Shown: one piece after another, positions 42,433 to 51,109 of the stretch
How positions within the stretch are numbered: the stretch's first letter is position 1
How the letters are laid out: each line of letters begins with the position of its first letter
Source of the DNA: an uncultured Paenibacillaceae bacterium
GTDB lineage: Bacteria; Bacillota; Bacilli; Paenibacillales; K13
Assembly (NCBI GenBank): GCA_913056365.1
Contig: CAJXLT010000002.1
Span: forward strand, 496,001 to 560,000
Length of the DNA: 64,000 nucleotides
Direction: 5' to 3'
Notes under the pieces: model-generated
What the model was told of the DNA's origin: nothing
Databases searched by the model: none
Seen by the model: the letters and a program-made list of their open reading frames with translations, nothing else
Position numbers and translations under genes: made by a program

Positions 42433-44565
42433 ATGGAGAAGAAATGGTACGAAAAGCAGCTGCGCATGATTCAAACTGTACTTCGCGAACCGGATATTAC
42501 GGATTATGATGCAGAAGCTGTTGCCGCATATTTGGAAAGTGTTCATGCCAATACGTTCATCATTAATGGCGGCGGCATTATCGACTTCTTCCGCCATGAC
42601 CTTGCAACCGCCAATCCGAATTCATTCATGCAGCCTGAACAAGACATTCTCAAGGACATTACAGAAGCTTGTCACAAGCGTGGCATCAAAGTGATTGTGC
42701 GGATGGATTTCCGCGGCGTCGATAAGAAAATCTATGAATTGAATCCAGACTGGTTCGCCATCGACGAGAACGGTGAACCGATGTACTGGGCCGATCTTCC
42801 TCATATTCCGAACCCGCTGTATGCGCCTTGTTACTTAAGCTATTATCGTAACGAGCACGCGTTTCAGCTATCCGAATTGTTGTTGAAGCGTTATGATATC
42901 GACGGCATCTGGGAGAATGCGCCGTTCCAGAACCGTGTCTGCTATTGTGAGCGATGCAGTACGCACTACCGTCAAGACGTGGGCAAGGAGCTGCCTCGCG
43001 GCGGCGACTTCACGGATGCAAGCTACAACGAATACCGCGCTTGGAAGGCACATAATCTGAATAAGCATCTGGCCAACTATCGAAAGATCATTAAGAAGTA
43101 CGGGGAAGACAAGATATACTGTGCTGAAATCTTCGGCTTGTTCTATGAGACATATACGAAGAACAGCTCGGATCTTTATCAGGTCAAGGACCACTTCGAC
43201 TTCTTGGTAACGCCGCTGTTCACAGCCAATCACCAACCGCTCAACGCTCCATCTACATTGATCAAGTTCTTGAAAGGACTAGAGCCGAATAAGACACCTG
43301 TCATGCTGTTCGGCCATCTCGGAACGAACAACGAACTGCGCTATGTCTCTTCATCTGTCCCTGAATCGCGTATTTGGCTATGGGAGGCGATTAGCTCAGG
43401 CGGTTCAATATGGGACGTCACCTTCAACGGTCAGCATGCCGATGCCACCTATGATCGCCGCAATGCATTCATGTGCCAAGATATATATGCGTATATGGAG
43501 CAATACGAGGAGCTGCTAGCTACACAGCAAGCAGAAGCAGACGTTACCATCCTGTATTCACGCGCAAGCAACAACACATTCAACAAGGCAGATCGTCATA
43601 AGGATGCGTATATTACGCACATCATCGGTTTGGAGCAACTGCTGCTAGCCGAGAAGCTGCAGTACAACTTCCTGCTTGATCAAGATTTATCCGAGCAAAC
43701 ACTTAGCAAAGTGAATGTGCTCGTCATTCCGAACGGAGCTTGCCTGTCAGACGAAGAGCTGCGCCTCATTAAGCAATACGTACAACAGGGTGGTAAGATC
43801 ATCTCCACATACGAAACGTCGCTATATAATGAGCTGGGTGAGCAACGCCATGACTTCGGCTTACGCGAAGTGTTCGGCTGCAGCTTCACCGGCATGCGCA
43901 AGGACGGCTCCCATTACGGCTATCAGTATGTGAAGCATGCTGAAGATCATCCGATGACACATGGCTTCGAGGATACGAAGCTGCTTGCCAACTGGGGCAC
44001 GAACCTGCTCGTACAGCCGACTGAAGAGGCGCAATGTCCGGCTACCTTCGTACCGCAAATTTATCCGCAATCGCCCGAGCGAGCATGGCCGCGCAGCTTC
44101 GAGACCAAATTCCCGACCTGTGTCGTTCACGATTACGGGCAGGGACAGTCGATCTACTTCCCATTCGGAATCGACAAGTATATATGGATGCACGGGCATC
44201 AGGATTTCCGAACGTTGCTTGCGAATGCATTGCACAGCGCGCTTGATGGCAAGCAGATGCTGACATCCAATGCGCCGCAAAGTGTCCACTTCCAGGTGAA
44301 TCGAATTGCGGACAACAACGATTATGCCGTCCATGCGATCAACACTACGTCTGCGCCGTTCCGACCGGTGTTGGAGATTATTCCATTGCACAACGTTGAA
44401 GTGGTGCTGACGCTAGCAGCCAATGCGGAGCCTGCCGTCGAAGCTATGTACACCGATGGCGCTATCGAGGTCAAGGAGACGACTGCATTGGACGGCGGCG
44501 AGTATCGACTGCGTCTCGTCATCGAGAACCTGAAGGAATACACGAGCTTTCGGGTTAGAGCTTAG
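42433..44565 (+). CDS. Putative glycoside hydrolase with TIM barrel and beta-galactosidase-type trimerisation domain
   Basis: A 710-aa cytoplasmic protein without a signal peptide. The N-terminal barrel (about 1-340) reads like the hypothetical glycosyl hydrolase GHL6 or alpha-L-fucosidase-like group: FIINGGGIIDFFRHDL, ACHKRGIKVIVRMDFRGVDK and DIDGIWENAPFQNRVCYCER. Asp/Glu in DGIWEN and the CYCERC pair are notable. A class-I glutamine-amidotransferase-like trimerisation domain (VNVLVIPNGACLSDEELRLI) follows, then a beta-sandwich tail. ATG 42433 follows AAGGAGGAA. It may release the uronate or aldonate consumed by neighbouring enzymes. Specificity is unknown. Confidence 0.75.
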   Translation: MEKKWYEKQLRMIQTVLREPDITDYDAEAVAAYLESVHANTFIINGGGIIDFFRHDLATANPNSFMQPEQDILKDITEACHKRGIKVIVRMDFRGVDKKIYELNPDWFAIDENGEPMYWADLPHIPNPLYAPCYLSYYRNEHAFQLSELLLKRYDIDGIWENAPFQNRVCYCERCSTHYRQDVGKELPRGGDFTDASYNEYRAWKAHNLNKHLANYRKIIKKYGEDKIYCAEIFGLFYETYTKNSSDLYQVKDHFDFLVTPLFTANHQPLNAPSTLIKFLKGLEPNKTPVMLFGHLGTNNELRYVSSSVPESRIWLWEAISSGGSIWDVTFNGQHADATYDRRNAFMCQDIYAYMEQYEELLATQQAEADVTILYSRASNNTFNKADRHKDAYITHIIGLEQLLLAEKLQYNFLLDQDLSEQTLSKVNVLVIPNGACLSDEELRLIKQYVQQGGKIISTYETSLYNELGEQRHDFGLREVFGCSFTGMRKDGSHYGYQYVKHAEDHPMTHGFEDTKLLANWGTNLLVQPTEEAQCPATFVPQIYPQSPERAWPRSFETKFPTCVVHDYGQGQSIYFPFGIDKYIWMHGHQDFRTLLANALHSALDGKQMLTSNAPQSVHFQVNRIADNNDYAVHAINTTSAPFRPVLEIIPLHNVEVVLTLAANAEPAVEAMYTDGAIEVKETTALDGGEYRLRLVIENLKEYTSFRVRA

Positions 44566-44846
44566 TTGCTGCCCATAGCTTGGCGAATACACGAATGACG
44601 CCCGCTGTACCTAATAACTGACAATATTGTTCTTATATGAAGCTATCATGCAATGTTGAATGCAATAGTGGACATAAACGGTCTTATTTCGCACAGACCT
44701 CTTGGGTTCCAGGATGAATGACATGAACAAGTCCGGAAATTCCCGCTATATGCGATAAATTCACCTACAGTTACATGATAAGACTAGTATCTCCTGCTAA
44801 TCTGTCCATCAACATTGCTGGCATGCACCAATCAGAGCAAGATCAC

Positions 44847-44885
44847 AGCCGACAAGAGCTTTCACGCTTGTCGGCTTGATTTGTT
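44847..44885 (+). terminator. Hairpin terminator, weak T tract
   Basis: A perfect 10-bp stem AGCCGACAAG / CTTGTCGGCT is followed by TGATTTGTTG. The stem is strong and the T run is interrupted. Confidence 0.6.
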
Positions 44886-44956
44886 GCCTCATCCCACACT
44901 TCTGCTAACTCACATTGGAATCGCTTACTCACTCATCAGACGCCAAAATTCGGACT

Positions 44957-44985
44957 TTGAAAAAAAACAAACAAAATCATAATTT
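44957..44985 (+). promoter_or_regulatory. Candidate promoter of the SDR-dehydratase-RraA operon
   Basis: TTGAAA (44957-44962) and TAATTT (44980-44985) are separated by 17 bp in an A-rich region, giving a leader of about 145 nt. Confidence 0.5.
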
Positions 44986-45061
44986 TATAGCATCGCATAG
45001 CAGGACGCTAAATTTGTAAGATTAATGGTGTGTAGAAATCATACCCAAGGACAGCGATGGC

Positions 45062-45076
45062 GTTTGTTCAACAAAC
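45062..45076. promoter_or_regulatory. Palindrome GTTTGTTCAACAAAC in the SDR operon leader
   Basis: This perfect 7-1-7 inverted repeat lies about 60 bp before the first SDR gene. It could be an operator for the IclR or LacI regulator or an RNA hairpin. It differs from the palindrome at 41405. Confidence 0.45.
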
Positions 45077-45136
45077 ATGATGTTTGACATGTGAACGGAT
45101 ACGAAAAAACGCCCAAGGGAGTTATGGAGGGGATCT

Positions 45137-45937
45137 ATGAACATACACAACAAAACTGTTTTTGTTACAGATGCGGATAGCCGTTCAGGCCAAGCAATCG
45201 TCCAATCCCTAGCAGATGCCGGCGCACGCTTCATCCTGAACAGCACTTCAGATGGCAAAAACATCGAAGACATTGTGGCACGCATGCAGCAACAAGGACT
45301 CAAGTTTATCGTCATCAACGTGGACTTGTGCCAACGCGCAGCAATCGCCAAGGCGCTTGAGCAGGCTACTGAAGAAGTTGGCAGCGTGGACGTCTTGATC
45401 CACAACAACAATTTGGTGAAGCCGGCAAGTGTAGAGCACAGCAGCGAGGAGACGTTCTTCGAGGTGCTGAACTACAACGCCAAATCAGCTCTCATGTGCA
45501 CACAAGCTGCTGGTGAAATCATGGCCGCGAACAAATCTGGGAAGATTATTTATGTCAGCTCCATCCACGCGGAGAAACCGACTGGTTCTTCCTTCGTGTA
45601 CAGTGCGTCCAAAGGTGCGGTTAAGATGCTCTCCCACGAAGCAGCATTAACGCTTGGTCGAGACGGTGTTCAAGTCAACACGATTGAACTCGGTCCGGTT
45701 GAAGGCGATAATGATCGCTTCGCTAGCGAAGTATCACATCTGTATGAGGACTACCAGTACAAGGTGCCAAGCACTGAACTTGGAACGTACGAGGATTTGG
45801 CCAATTTGGTGCTTTTCCTTGCTAGTGATGCCTCGCGTTATATGAATGGCTCAGACATTCGTATGGATGGCGGCTTCCTGATGCATTACCTGGACGTGAA
45901 GATGAACAAGCCATGGCCCGAAGGAGGTGCAACATGA
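45137..45937 (+). CDS. Short-chain dehydrogenase with degenerate cofactor motif
   Basis: A 266-aa SDR-fold protein. The catalytic triad is preserved: Ser141 or Ser142 in YVSSIHAEK, Tyr155 and Lys159 in YSASKGA. The N-terminal TGxxxGxG nucleotide motif reads TDADSRSGQAI, and the NNAG motif reads HNNN, so NAD(P) binding may be weak or unusual. ATG 45137 follows GGAGGGG by 4 nt. Its stop overlaps the start of the next SDR (ATGA), suggesting a two-subunit enzyme in which one subunit may be non-catalytic. Confidence 0.87.
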   Translation: MNIHNKTVFVTDADSRSGQAIVQSLADAGARFILNSTSDGKNIEDIVARMQQQGLKFIVINVDLCQRAAIAKALEQATEEVGSVDVLIHNNNLVKPASVEHSSEETFFEVLNYNAKSALMCTQAAGEIMAANKSGKIIYVSSIHAEKPTGSSFVYSASKGAVKMLSHEAALTLGRDGVQVNTIELGPVEGDNDRFASEVSHLYEDYQYKVPSTELGTYEDLANLVLFLASDASRYMNGSDIRMDGGFLMHYLDVKMNKPWPEGGAT

Positions 45938-46713
45938 ATCTTTCAGGCAAAATTGCGCTCGTCACAGGCGCTGGTACAGGCATTGGCAAAGGTGTCGCTA
46001 TCGGATTAGCCCGGCAAGGCGCTAAGGTAGCGGTACACTACAACCGCAGCGACGCTGGCGCCAAGGATACGCTGGAACAAATCCAAGCGATCGGCGGCGA
46101 TGCCATCATCGTTCAAGCGAATGTGCAGAACAAGGATGAAATCGTTCGGATGGTGAAGGAAGTTGTCGATCATTACGGACGCATCGATGTGTTAGTGAGC
46201 AATGCTGCACTACAGTTGAACTACCGTTTCTTCGAGCACGATGAGACGACTTTCGACCGTATGATGCAGACGAACCTCAAAGGCTACTGGCAGTGTATAC
46301 AGGCTGTCGTTCCTTATATGAAACAACAGCAATCCGGACGCATCATGTTGATGTCCTCGATTCATGGCAAGCGCCCAGGGGATTTCGATGTTGTGTACTC
46401 GATGACCAAGGGCGGCATTCGCATGCTTGGTCGTGAAGCGGCTGTCGAGCTCGGGAAGTACGGGATAACCGTCAATACGCTGGAGCCGGGAGCCGTTGAC
46501 GTCGGCAAGCAAAGCGCCCGAGAATCCAAGCCATTCTTGGATGAAGCAGAGGTGAAACGCCGGAAGCCGAATGAATTTCTCAAGAAGTTCCCGATGGGGC
46601 GTGTCGGTAAGCCAGCTGACGTAGCTTCCCTAGTCTGCTTCCTTGCCTCTGACGAATCCGAATTCATTACTGGCTCTGCGATTCGATTGGACGGCGCAAG
46701 CGTCCACTTGTAA
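45934..46713 (+). CDS. Short-chain dehydrogenase/reductase
   Basis: A 259-aa classical SDR with intact VTGAGTGIGKGVA cofactor motif, VSNAA, and catalytic Ser141/142, Tyr155 and Lys159 (VYSMTKGG). It is close in length and layout to the preceding SDR, so the pair probably arose by duplication. ATG 45934 follows GGAGGTG by 5 nt and overlaps the upstream stop. The likely role is oxidation of a sugar, aldonate or lactone ahead of the dehydratase encoded next. Confidence 0.92.
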   Translation: MNLSGKIALVTGAGTGIGKGVAIGLARQGAKVAVHYNRSDAGAKDTLEQIQAIGGDAIIVQANVQNKDEIVRMVKEVVDHYGRIDVLVSNAALQLNYRFFEHDETTFDRMMQTNLKGYWQCIQAVVPYMKQQQSGRIMLMSSIHGKRPGDFDVVYSMTKGGIRMLGREAAVELGKYGITVNTLEPGAVDVGKQSARESKPFLDEAEVKRRKPNEFLKKFPMGRVGKPADVASLVCFLASDESEFITGSAIRLDGASVHL

Positions 46714-46750
46714 GAAGTTTGTCCATCTACTATAAGGAGTGAGAAGAACA

Positions 46751-48142
46751 TTGGCTAATCAAGAAACCTATGAAAGCACATTAGCGCACGTCAATACGAA
46801 TTCCAATCCGTCCGAACTGAAGATTACAGACATTCGATTCGCGGATATCTCCGGTGCTCCTATGCACTGCAGCTTGATCAAAGTATATACGAATCAAGGT
46901 CTAGTCGGCTTCGGCGAAGTACGCGACGGCGCTGATAAAGTCTATGCTCAGATTCTGAAGTCGCGCTTGATCGGCGAAAACCCTTGTAACATTGACAAGC
47001 TGTTCCGCCGCATCAAGCAGTTCGGCGGACATGCGCGTCAAGGCGGCGGTGTGAGCGGTATTGAGCTTGCCTTGTGGGATCTGGCAGGCAAAGCATACGG
47101 CGTGCCGATCTATCAGATGCTCGGCGGCAAGTTCCGCGACAAAGTCCGCATGTACTGCGATACTGATGTGGACGGCAAAGATACAGGCAAAGCGATGGGT
47201 GAAGCGCTCAAGAAGCGTATGGAGCAAGGCTTTACATTCCTGAAGATGGACCTTGGTATCGGTCAAATCATCAACGAGCCTGGAACACTGAGCGCTCCAC
47301 TTGGTTTCTTGGATGAAATGAAGAGCACTTCCAAAGCTTACTTCCAAGCACGCAAGAGCGGAAACGTATCCAAGGAAGAGCTTCGCTATCTGCGCAACCG
47401 TCATTATGACGTGTTCAATGTAGCACATCCATTCACAGGCATTCATGTGACAGAGAAGGGCTTGGATATGCTTGAGCAGTATGTAGCTGACGTGCGTTCG
47501 GTCATCGGTTACGAAGTGCCGCTCTGTATTGACCACTTCGGTCATATCGGCGTAGAAGACTGCATCAAGCTTGGACGCCGTATTGACAAGTACAACCTGG
47601 CATGGATGGAAGACATGATTCCTTGGCAGCTGACGGATCAATATGTTCGTTTGACTAACTCTGTATCTACACCAGTATGTACAGGCGAAGATATTTACCT
47701 GAAGGAAAACTTCAAGCCGCTTCTGGAAGCCGGTGCTGTCTCGATCATTCATCCGGACGTACTGACAACTGGCGGTATTTGGGAAACGAAGAAAATTGGC
47801 GACATGGCGCAAGAGTACGGCGTAGCTATGGCGATTCATATGGCCGAAAGCCCGATCGCATGCTTGGCAGCTGTACATGCTGCTGCAGCTACGGAAAACT
47901 TCTTAGCGCTTGAATTCCACTCTGTCGAAGTACCATGGTGGGATGACATCATCAAGGCGCCTAAGCTGCCGAAGCCGCTTCTGCAGAATGGATTCATCGA
48001 AGTCGTTGACGCACCAGGACTAGGCATCGAAGATCTGAACGACGAAGTCATTGCTGAGCACCTGCACCCGCAAGTACCGGGTCTGTGGGAGTCCACTGAT
48101 GAGTGGAACGACTTTGTCGGCAATGACCGTCTGTGGAGCTAA
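46751..48142 (+). CDS. Enolase-superfamily sugar acid dehydratase/cycloisomerase (mandelate racemase group)
   Basis: A 463-aa enzyme. The N-terminal capping domain ITDIRFADISGAPMHCSLIK is followed by a modified TIM barrel. Metal ligands are Asp in LCIDHFGHIG, Glu in LAWMEDMIPW and Glu in VCTGEDIYL. Lys in FLKMDLGIG and His in MAIHMAESP are candidate acid/base residues, giving the pattern of acid-sugar dehydratases and galactarolactone cycloisomerases. A TTG at 46751 lies 11 nt after AAGGAG; a GTG at 46739 overlaps the RBS. It would produce a 2-keto-3-deoxy acid for cleavage by the FAH or RraA-like enzymes. Confidence 0.88.
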   Translation: MANQETYESTLAHVNTNSNPSELKITDIRFADISGAPMHCSLIKVYTNQGLVGFGEVRDGADKVYAQILKSRLIGENPCNIDKLFRRIKQFGGHARQGGGVSGIELALWDLAGKAYGVPIYQMLGGKFRDKVRMYCDTDVDGKDTGKAMGEALKKRMEQGFTFLKMDLGIGQIINEPGTLSAPLGFLDEMKSTSKAYFQARKSGNVSKEELRYLRNRHYDVFNVAHPFTGIHVTEKGLDMLEQYVADVRSVIGYEVPLCIDHFGHIGVEDCIKLGRRIDKYNLAWMEDMIPWQLTDQYVRLTNSVSTPVCTGEDIYLKENFKPLLEAGAVSIIHPDVLTTGGIWETKKIGDMAQEYGVAMAIHMAESPIACLAAVHAAAATENFLALEFHSVEVPWWDDIIKAPKLPKPLLQNGFIEVVDAPGLGIEDLNDEVIAEHLHPQVPGLWESTDEWNDFVGNDRLWS

Positions 48143-48145
48143 GTT

Positions 48146-48293
48146 ATACCCACAAAAGTGAAGCAAAGCTTTGAAGCGTAATCCGATTACTTTCGCGGGG
48201 ACCCGGAAACAATACCCACAAAAGTGAAGTCAAGCTACGAAGATGATTCCGATTACTTTTGCGGGGCCCGGAGACATTGCCCACGAAAGTGAC
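48146..48293. repeat. Tandem intergenic repeat, two full 64-66-bp units plus a partial third
   Basis: Units begin ATACCCACAAAAGTGAAG at 48146 and 48212, and a partial ATTGCCCACGAAAGTGA begins at 48276. Each full unit is itself an inverted repeat: CCCACAAAAGTGA pairs with TTACTTTTGCGGGG (G-U pairs allowed), giving stable hairpins. They lie between two genes of one operon. The form resembles multicopy palindromic intergenic elements; I saw no other copy in this window. Confidence 0.75.
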
Positions 48294-48381
48294 ATCCTAA
48301 GTTTGAAGCCTGTGAGAGGAATCGCGACCACGTGTCTCCTCTCCTCTTGCGGGAACCATTATGAAGAGAGAGGTGCTACGA

Positions 48382-49287
48382 TTGAAATTTGATAACAAAG
48401 AAGATATCATCCAACTGACACCCTTGTGGAAAGGCGAGCGGTTTGAGAATGGCCGTCCTAAAGTTTCCGCAGACATCCTAGAGCGTATGCGCAAAATTAC
48501 TTTGGAGGAAGCTTGGGGTCCGCTTTGGCAGAATGGCTACCAATTCCAATTTCAAGGTGAATTCCAAAGCATTCATGCAGATAAAATTACGGTTGGTCGT
48601 GCAGTAACAGCCGTTATGGTTCCGAAGCGTCCTGACCTGCATGAAACGTTGCTTAACTACGGTCATGAAGAAGAAGGCCGCGGCGGTTTCTTCAACCAAT
48701 GGGTGATTGACCAATTAGAAGAGGACGACGTCGTCGTTGTAGATATGTTCGATAAGATCTTCAAGGGCACCTACATTGGCGGTAACTTGGGTACAGCGAT
48801 CTCCACTCGTACGAAGCGGGGCGGCGCTGTCATCTGGGGCGGTATCCGTGATAACCAACAAGTAGTGGAAATCGACAACATTAACGTCTACTTCCGCGGC
48901 AGTGACCCTACTGCAATCGAAGACGTAACGATGACAGGCATGAACGTGCCTACTCGTATCGGCAAAGCAATCTGCTTGCCAGGCGACGTTGTATTGGGTA
49001 CGCCAGCTGGCGTTATCTTCATCCCTCCTCATCTGGCAGAAGAAGTTGTTGATCGTGCGGAGAAGTCTCAGGTTCGTGACATCTTCGGATTCGTACGCCT
49101 GAGAGAAGGTACGTACACGACTGCACAGATTGACTCCACGTGGTCTGTTGCAATGTGGGAAGACTTCGTGAACTTCTTCAATACCGACGATGCTGCAGCA
49201 CCATATCGTCACTTGAAGTGGGACGAAGAGTTGGAAGAAGCGAAGAAGCAAAATCTCGACGGTCCTTCCAGCGACGTACGTCTGTAA
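48382..49287 (+). CDS. RraA-like aldolase/decarboxylase family protein
   Basis: A 301-aa RraA-family protein. The substrate site motif is GGAVIWGGIRDNQQV (Gly and Arg-Asp), with ITVGRAVTAVMVPKRPDL at the subunit interface and IGKAICLPGDVVLGTPAGVI at the end of the fold. In Bacteria such proteins are usually 4-hydroxy-4-methyl-2-oxoglutarate aldolases or oxaloacetate decarboxylases. This longer version with extra C-terminal 60 residues is found in sugar-acid operons. TTG 48382 is 6 nt after GAGAGGTG; the ATG at 48361 has no RBS. Confidence 0.85.
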   Translation: MKFDNKEDIIQLTPLWKGERFENGRPKVSADILERMRKITLEEAWGPLWQNGYQFQFQGEFQSIHADKITVGRAVTAVMVPKRPDLHETLLNYGHEEEGRGGFFNQWVIDQLEEDDVVVVDMFDKIFKGTYIGGNLGTAISTRTKRGGAVIWGGIRDNQQVVEIDNINVYFRGSDPTAIEDVTMTGMNVPTRIGKAICLPGDVVLGTPAGVIFIPPHLAEEVVDRAEKSQVRDIFGFVRLREGTYTTAQIDSTWSVAMWEDFVNFFNTDDAAAPYRHLKWDEELEEAKKQNLDGPSSDVRL

Positions 49288-49393
49288 GAGTTTCTGAACT
49301 GTCTGGATAGGTGTTACCTATTCAGATATAGCTGCTTTACATGTTCGTGTAGCAAGGCAATCTTGGTTTCCTAACCAGTGGCATGGTTACTTG

Positions 49394-49443
49394 CGGCTGG
49401 CCTTACAGCAGATATGATCTGCTGACAGGCCGGCCTTTTTTTT
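49394..49443 (+). terminator. Rho-independent terminator after the RraA-like gene
   Basis: A long stem GGCTGGCCT...AGGCCGGCC with inner CAGCAGAT/ATCTGCTG is followed by eight T. Confidence 0.9.
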
Positions 49444-49448
49444 GCATG

Positions 49449-49507
49449 AAAAAAAACTTCGTACCAGCCAATCCGCTTGCGTCCTGCGAATTAGTCAATG
49501 TACGAAG
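49449..49507 (-). terminator. Terminator of the response regulator operon (minus strand)
   Basis: On the minus strand CTTCGTAC pairs with GTACGAAG across a 35-nt structured loop, followed by eight T. It stands back to back with the plus-strand terminator. Confidence 0.75.
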
Positions 49508-49546
49508 CCGCTTACCACTCTACATTATGAAATGGACTCGATCGAG

Positions 49547-51109
49547 TCAAGAATTTGCCTCACGGAATTGGCTCGGTGTCTTCCCTGTATGCTTCTTGAA
49601 CATCTGGCCAAAATATTTCACATCTTCATAACCTACCATTGCCGCAACTTCGCTGATTTTCATTGGGGATTGGGACAATATATCCATCGCCCGCTGCATC
49701 TTCTTCTTGGTCACGTAATCAACGAACTTCATGCCTGTTTCCTTCTTGAACAAATCACTCACATGATTAGGATGCAGGTGCACATGCTGTGCGACCTGCT
49801 GTAAGCCAAGATCATTGCCGATTTGCTCCTCAATATAAGTAATCGCTTTCTGTATATGCGTGTTGCCGCCTTCCGCCAGCTTATGATGATACAGCTTCAT
49901 GATGTTATACAAATGTTGAAACAGACCTTCCAACGGAAGTCTTCCTGGTTCACTGTCGAACGGTTCAGGCTTCTCATCCGAAGTACGTTCCTTCCCTATA
50001 GCGGACAGCACTCTATCCAACCAACGATGAGCAGTGATCACGACAGACTGTACAGCAGCTTGAAGCGACTGGGGCGTTACATCGGGATCTGTTAATAATT
50101 CCTCTACGTATCGGTGCACCCAAGATTTCAACACCATCGGATCATCGTCTAACAAAATACTGGACAATTCCTTCTCTTCCTCCGATGTACATACCGTCTT
50201 CCCGCCATTTCGGTTAGCGATGTCTGCATACGCCCACTGCTTCTGGTTCATCAGTCGTCTGTAACCGAACGCCTCCTTCGCTGTTGCATACGACGTATAC
50301 AGCTCGCCTATATCCTCGACTGGGATGCCGGCTACTGCAGTGATTTCGCACTTGAGCAATTGCTCGATCTTCTCATAGACAGAGCGCTGGATCTGTTCAT
50401 CGAAACCTGATGCATGGGAACGAACCACAGCAATAACCTGTTCCTGCTGGATGAAGCTGACGCACTGCATCAAGTCTCGAATTGCATTATCGATAGCAAA
50501 TGTCAACAGCGCACCTTCAGGCCGCGAATCTCCCCAACCGCCTGCTGTGAGAATCAATACTTGCCACCGATAATGTTCTTGTATTCGCCCCTGCCCCTCT
50601 ACGTCGTCCAGCTGTAACAGACTGTCTGGCGGCACATCAAGTGAAGCAGCCCGTCCTTCTATTGTAATCCATTGCTCAAGCTGACGATGATGCTCCTGCT
50701 TCTGCTTCCGCCGATCTAGCGAATGCAGTTCATTCCTTTCTTCAACACGTTGCTTCGCCTTAAGAACTGCTTTGATAATCTCCTCAGGTCGGCTAGTTTT
50801 CAACAAGTAGTCGCTTATGCCATTGCGAATGGCTTGCTGCGCATAGGAGAAATCATCATAACCGGATAGTATAATAATTTCCATCTGCGGATAGGCTTTG
50901 TTCACTTCTGCTGCCAGCTCCAGCCCTGTCATCCCATTCATACGGATATCTGTCAGCAATATATCCGGCTTCTCCACTGGCAGTCTTGCCATGACTTCCT
51001 CTGCCGATGCAGCAGGCTCGAGGAGCTCCAGACCTAGTTCCCGCCACTTGATCACCTTCGCCAGCCCGGTTCGTATGATCACTTCATCGTCTGCTAACAT
51101 TATTTTCAT
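49547..51109 (-). CDS. YesN-type response regulator with AraC DNA-binding domain
   Basis: A 520-aa regulator. The receiver domain (1-120) has MLADDEV, the phospho-accepting Asp in DILLTDIRMNGM, and Lys in YLLKTSRPEE. A long middle region has a degenerate GGDEF-like or helical fold. The C-terminal AraC-type double HTH carries GLQQVAQHVHLHPNHVSDLF and ISEVAAMVGYEDVKYFGQMF. The ATG overlaps the kinase stop by one base (TGATG) with AAGGAGGGG upstream. It should activate the adjacent sugar ABC transporter operon when signalled by the cognate kinase. Confidence 0.95.
   Translation of the reverse strand: MKIMLADDEVIIRTGLAKVIKWRELGLELLEPAASAEEVMARLPVEKPDILLTDIRMNGMTGLELAAEVNKAYPQMEIIILSGYDDFSYAQQAIRNGISDYLLKTSRPEEIIKAVLKAKQRVEERNELHSLDRRKQKQEHHRQLEQWITIEGRAASLDVPPDSLLQLDDVEGQGRIQEHYRWQVLILTAGGWGDSRPEGALLTFAIDNAIRDLMQCVSFIQQEQVIAVVRSHASGFDEQIQRSVYEKIEQLLKCEITAVAGIPVEDIGELYTSYATAKEAFGYRRLMNQKQWAYADIANRNGGKTVCTSEEEKELSSILLDDDPMVLKSWVHRYVEELLTDPDVTPQSLQAAVQSVVITAHRWLDRVLSAIGKERTSDEKPEPFDSEPGRLPLEGLFQHLYNIMKLYHHKLAEGGNTHIQKAITYIEEQIGNDLGLQQVAQHVHLHPNHVSDLFKKETGMKFVDYVTKKKMQRAMDILSQSPMKISEVAAMVGYEDVKYFGQMFKKHTGKTPSQFREANS

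Larger units (their letters stand above)
44566..45136. other. 571-nt intergenic region between the glycoside hydrolase and the SDR operon
   Basis: I see no credible gene here. It holds a terminator at 44847-44876, a promoter at 44957-44985 and a palindrome at 45062-45076. The remainder (44570-44840) is AT-rich without clear signals. Confidence 0.6.

Noticed and set aside
46901-47878. 325-codon antisense frame within the dehydratase gene
   Set aside because: The plus strand encodes a full enolase-superfamily enzyme with metal ligands. The antisense frame is Cys/His-rich and has no RBS, as expected of a shadow.
48146-48293. Tandem repeats considered as a CRISPR array
   Set aside because: The repeats are longer than CRISPR repeats and contiguous with no unique spacers, there are only two full units, and no cas genes are present.
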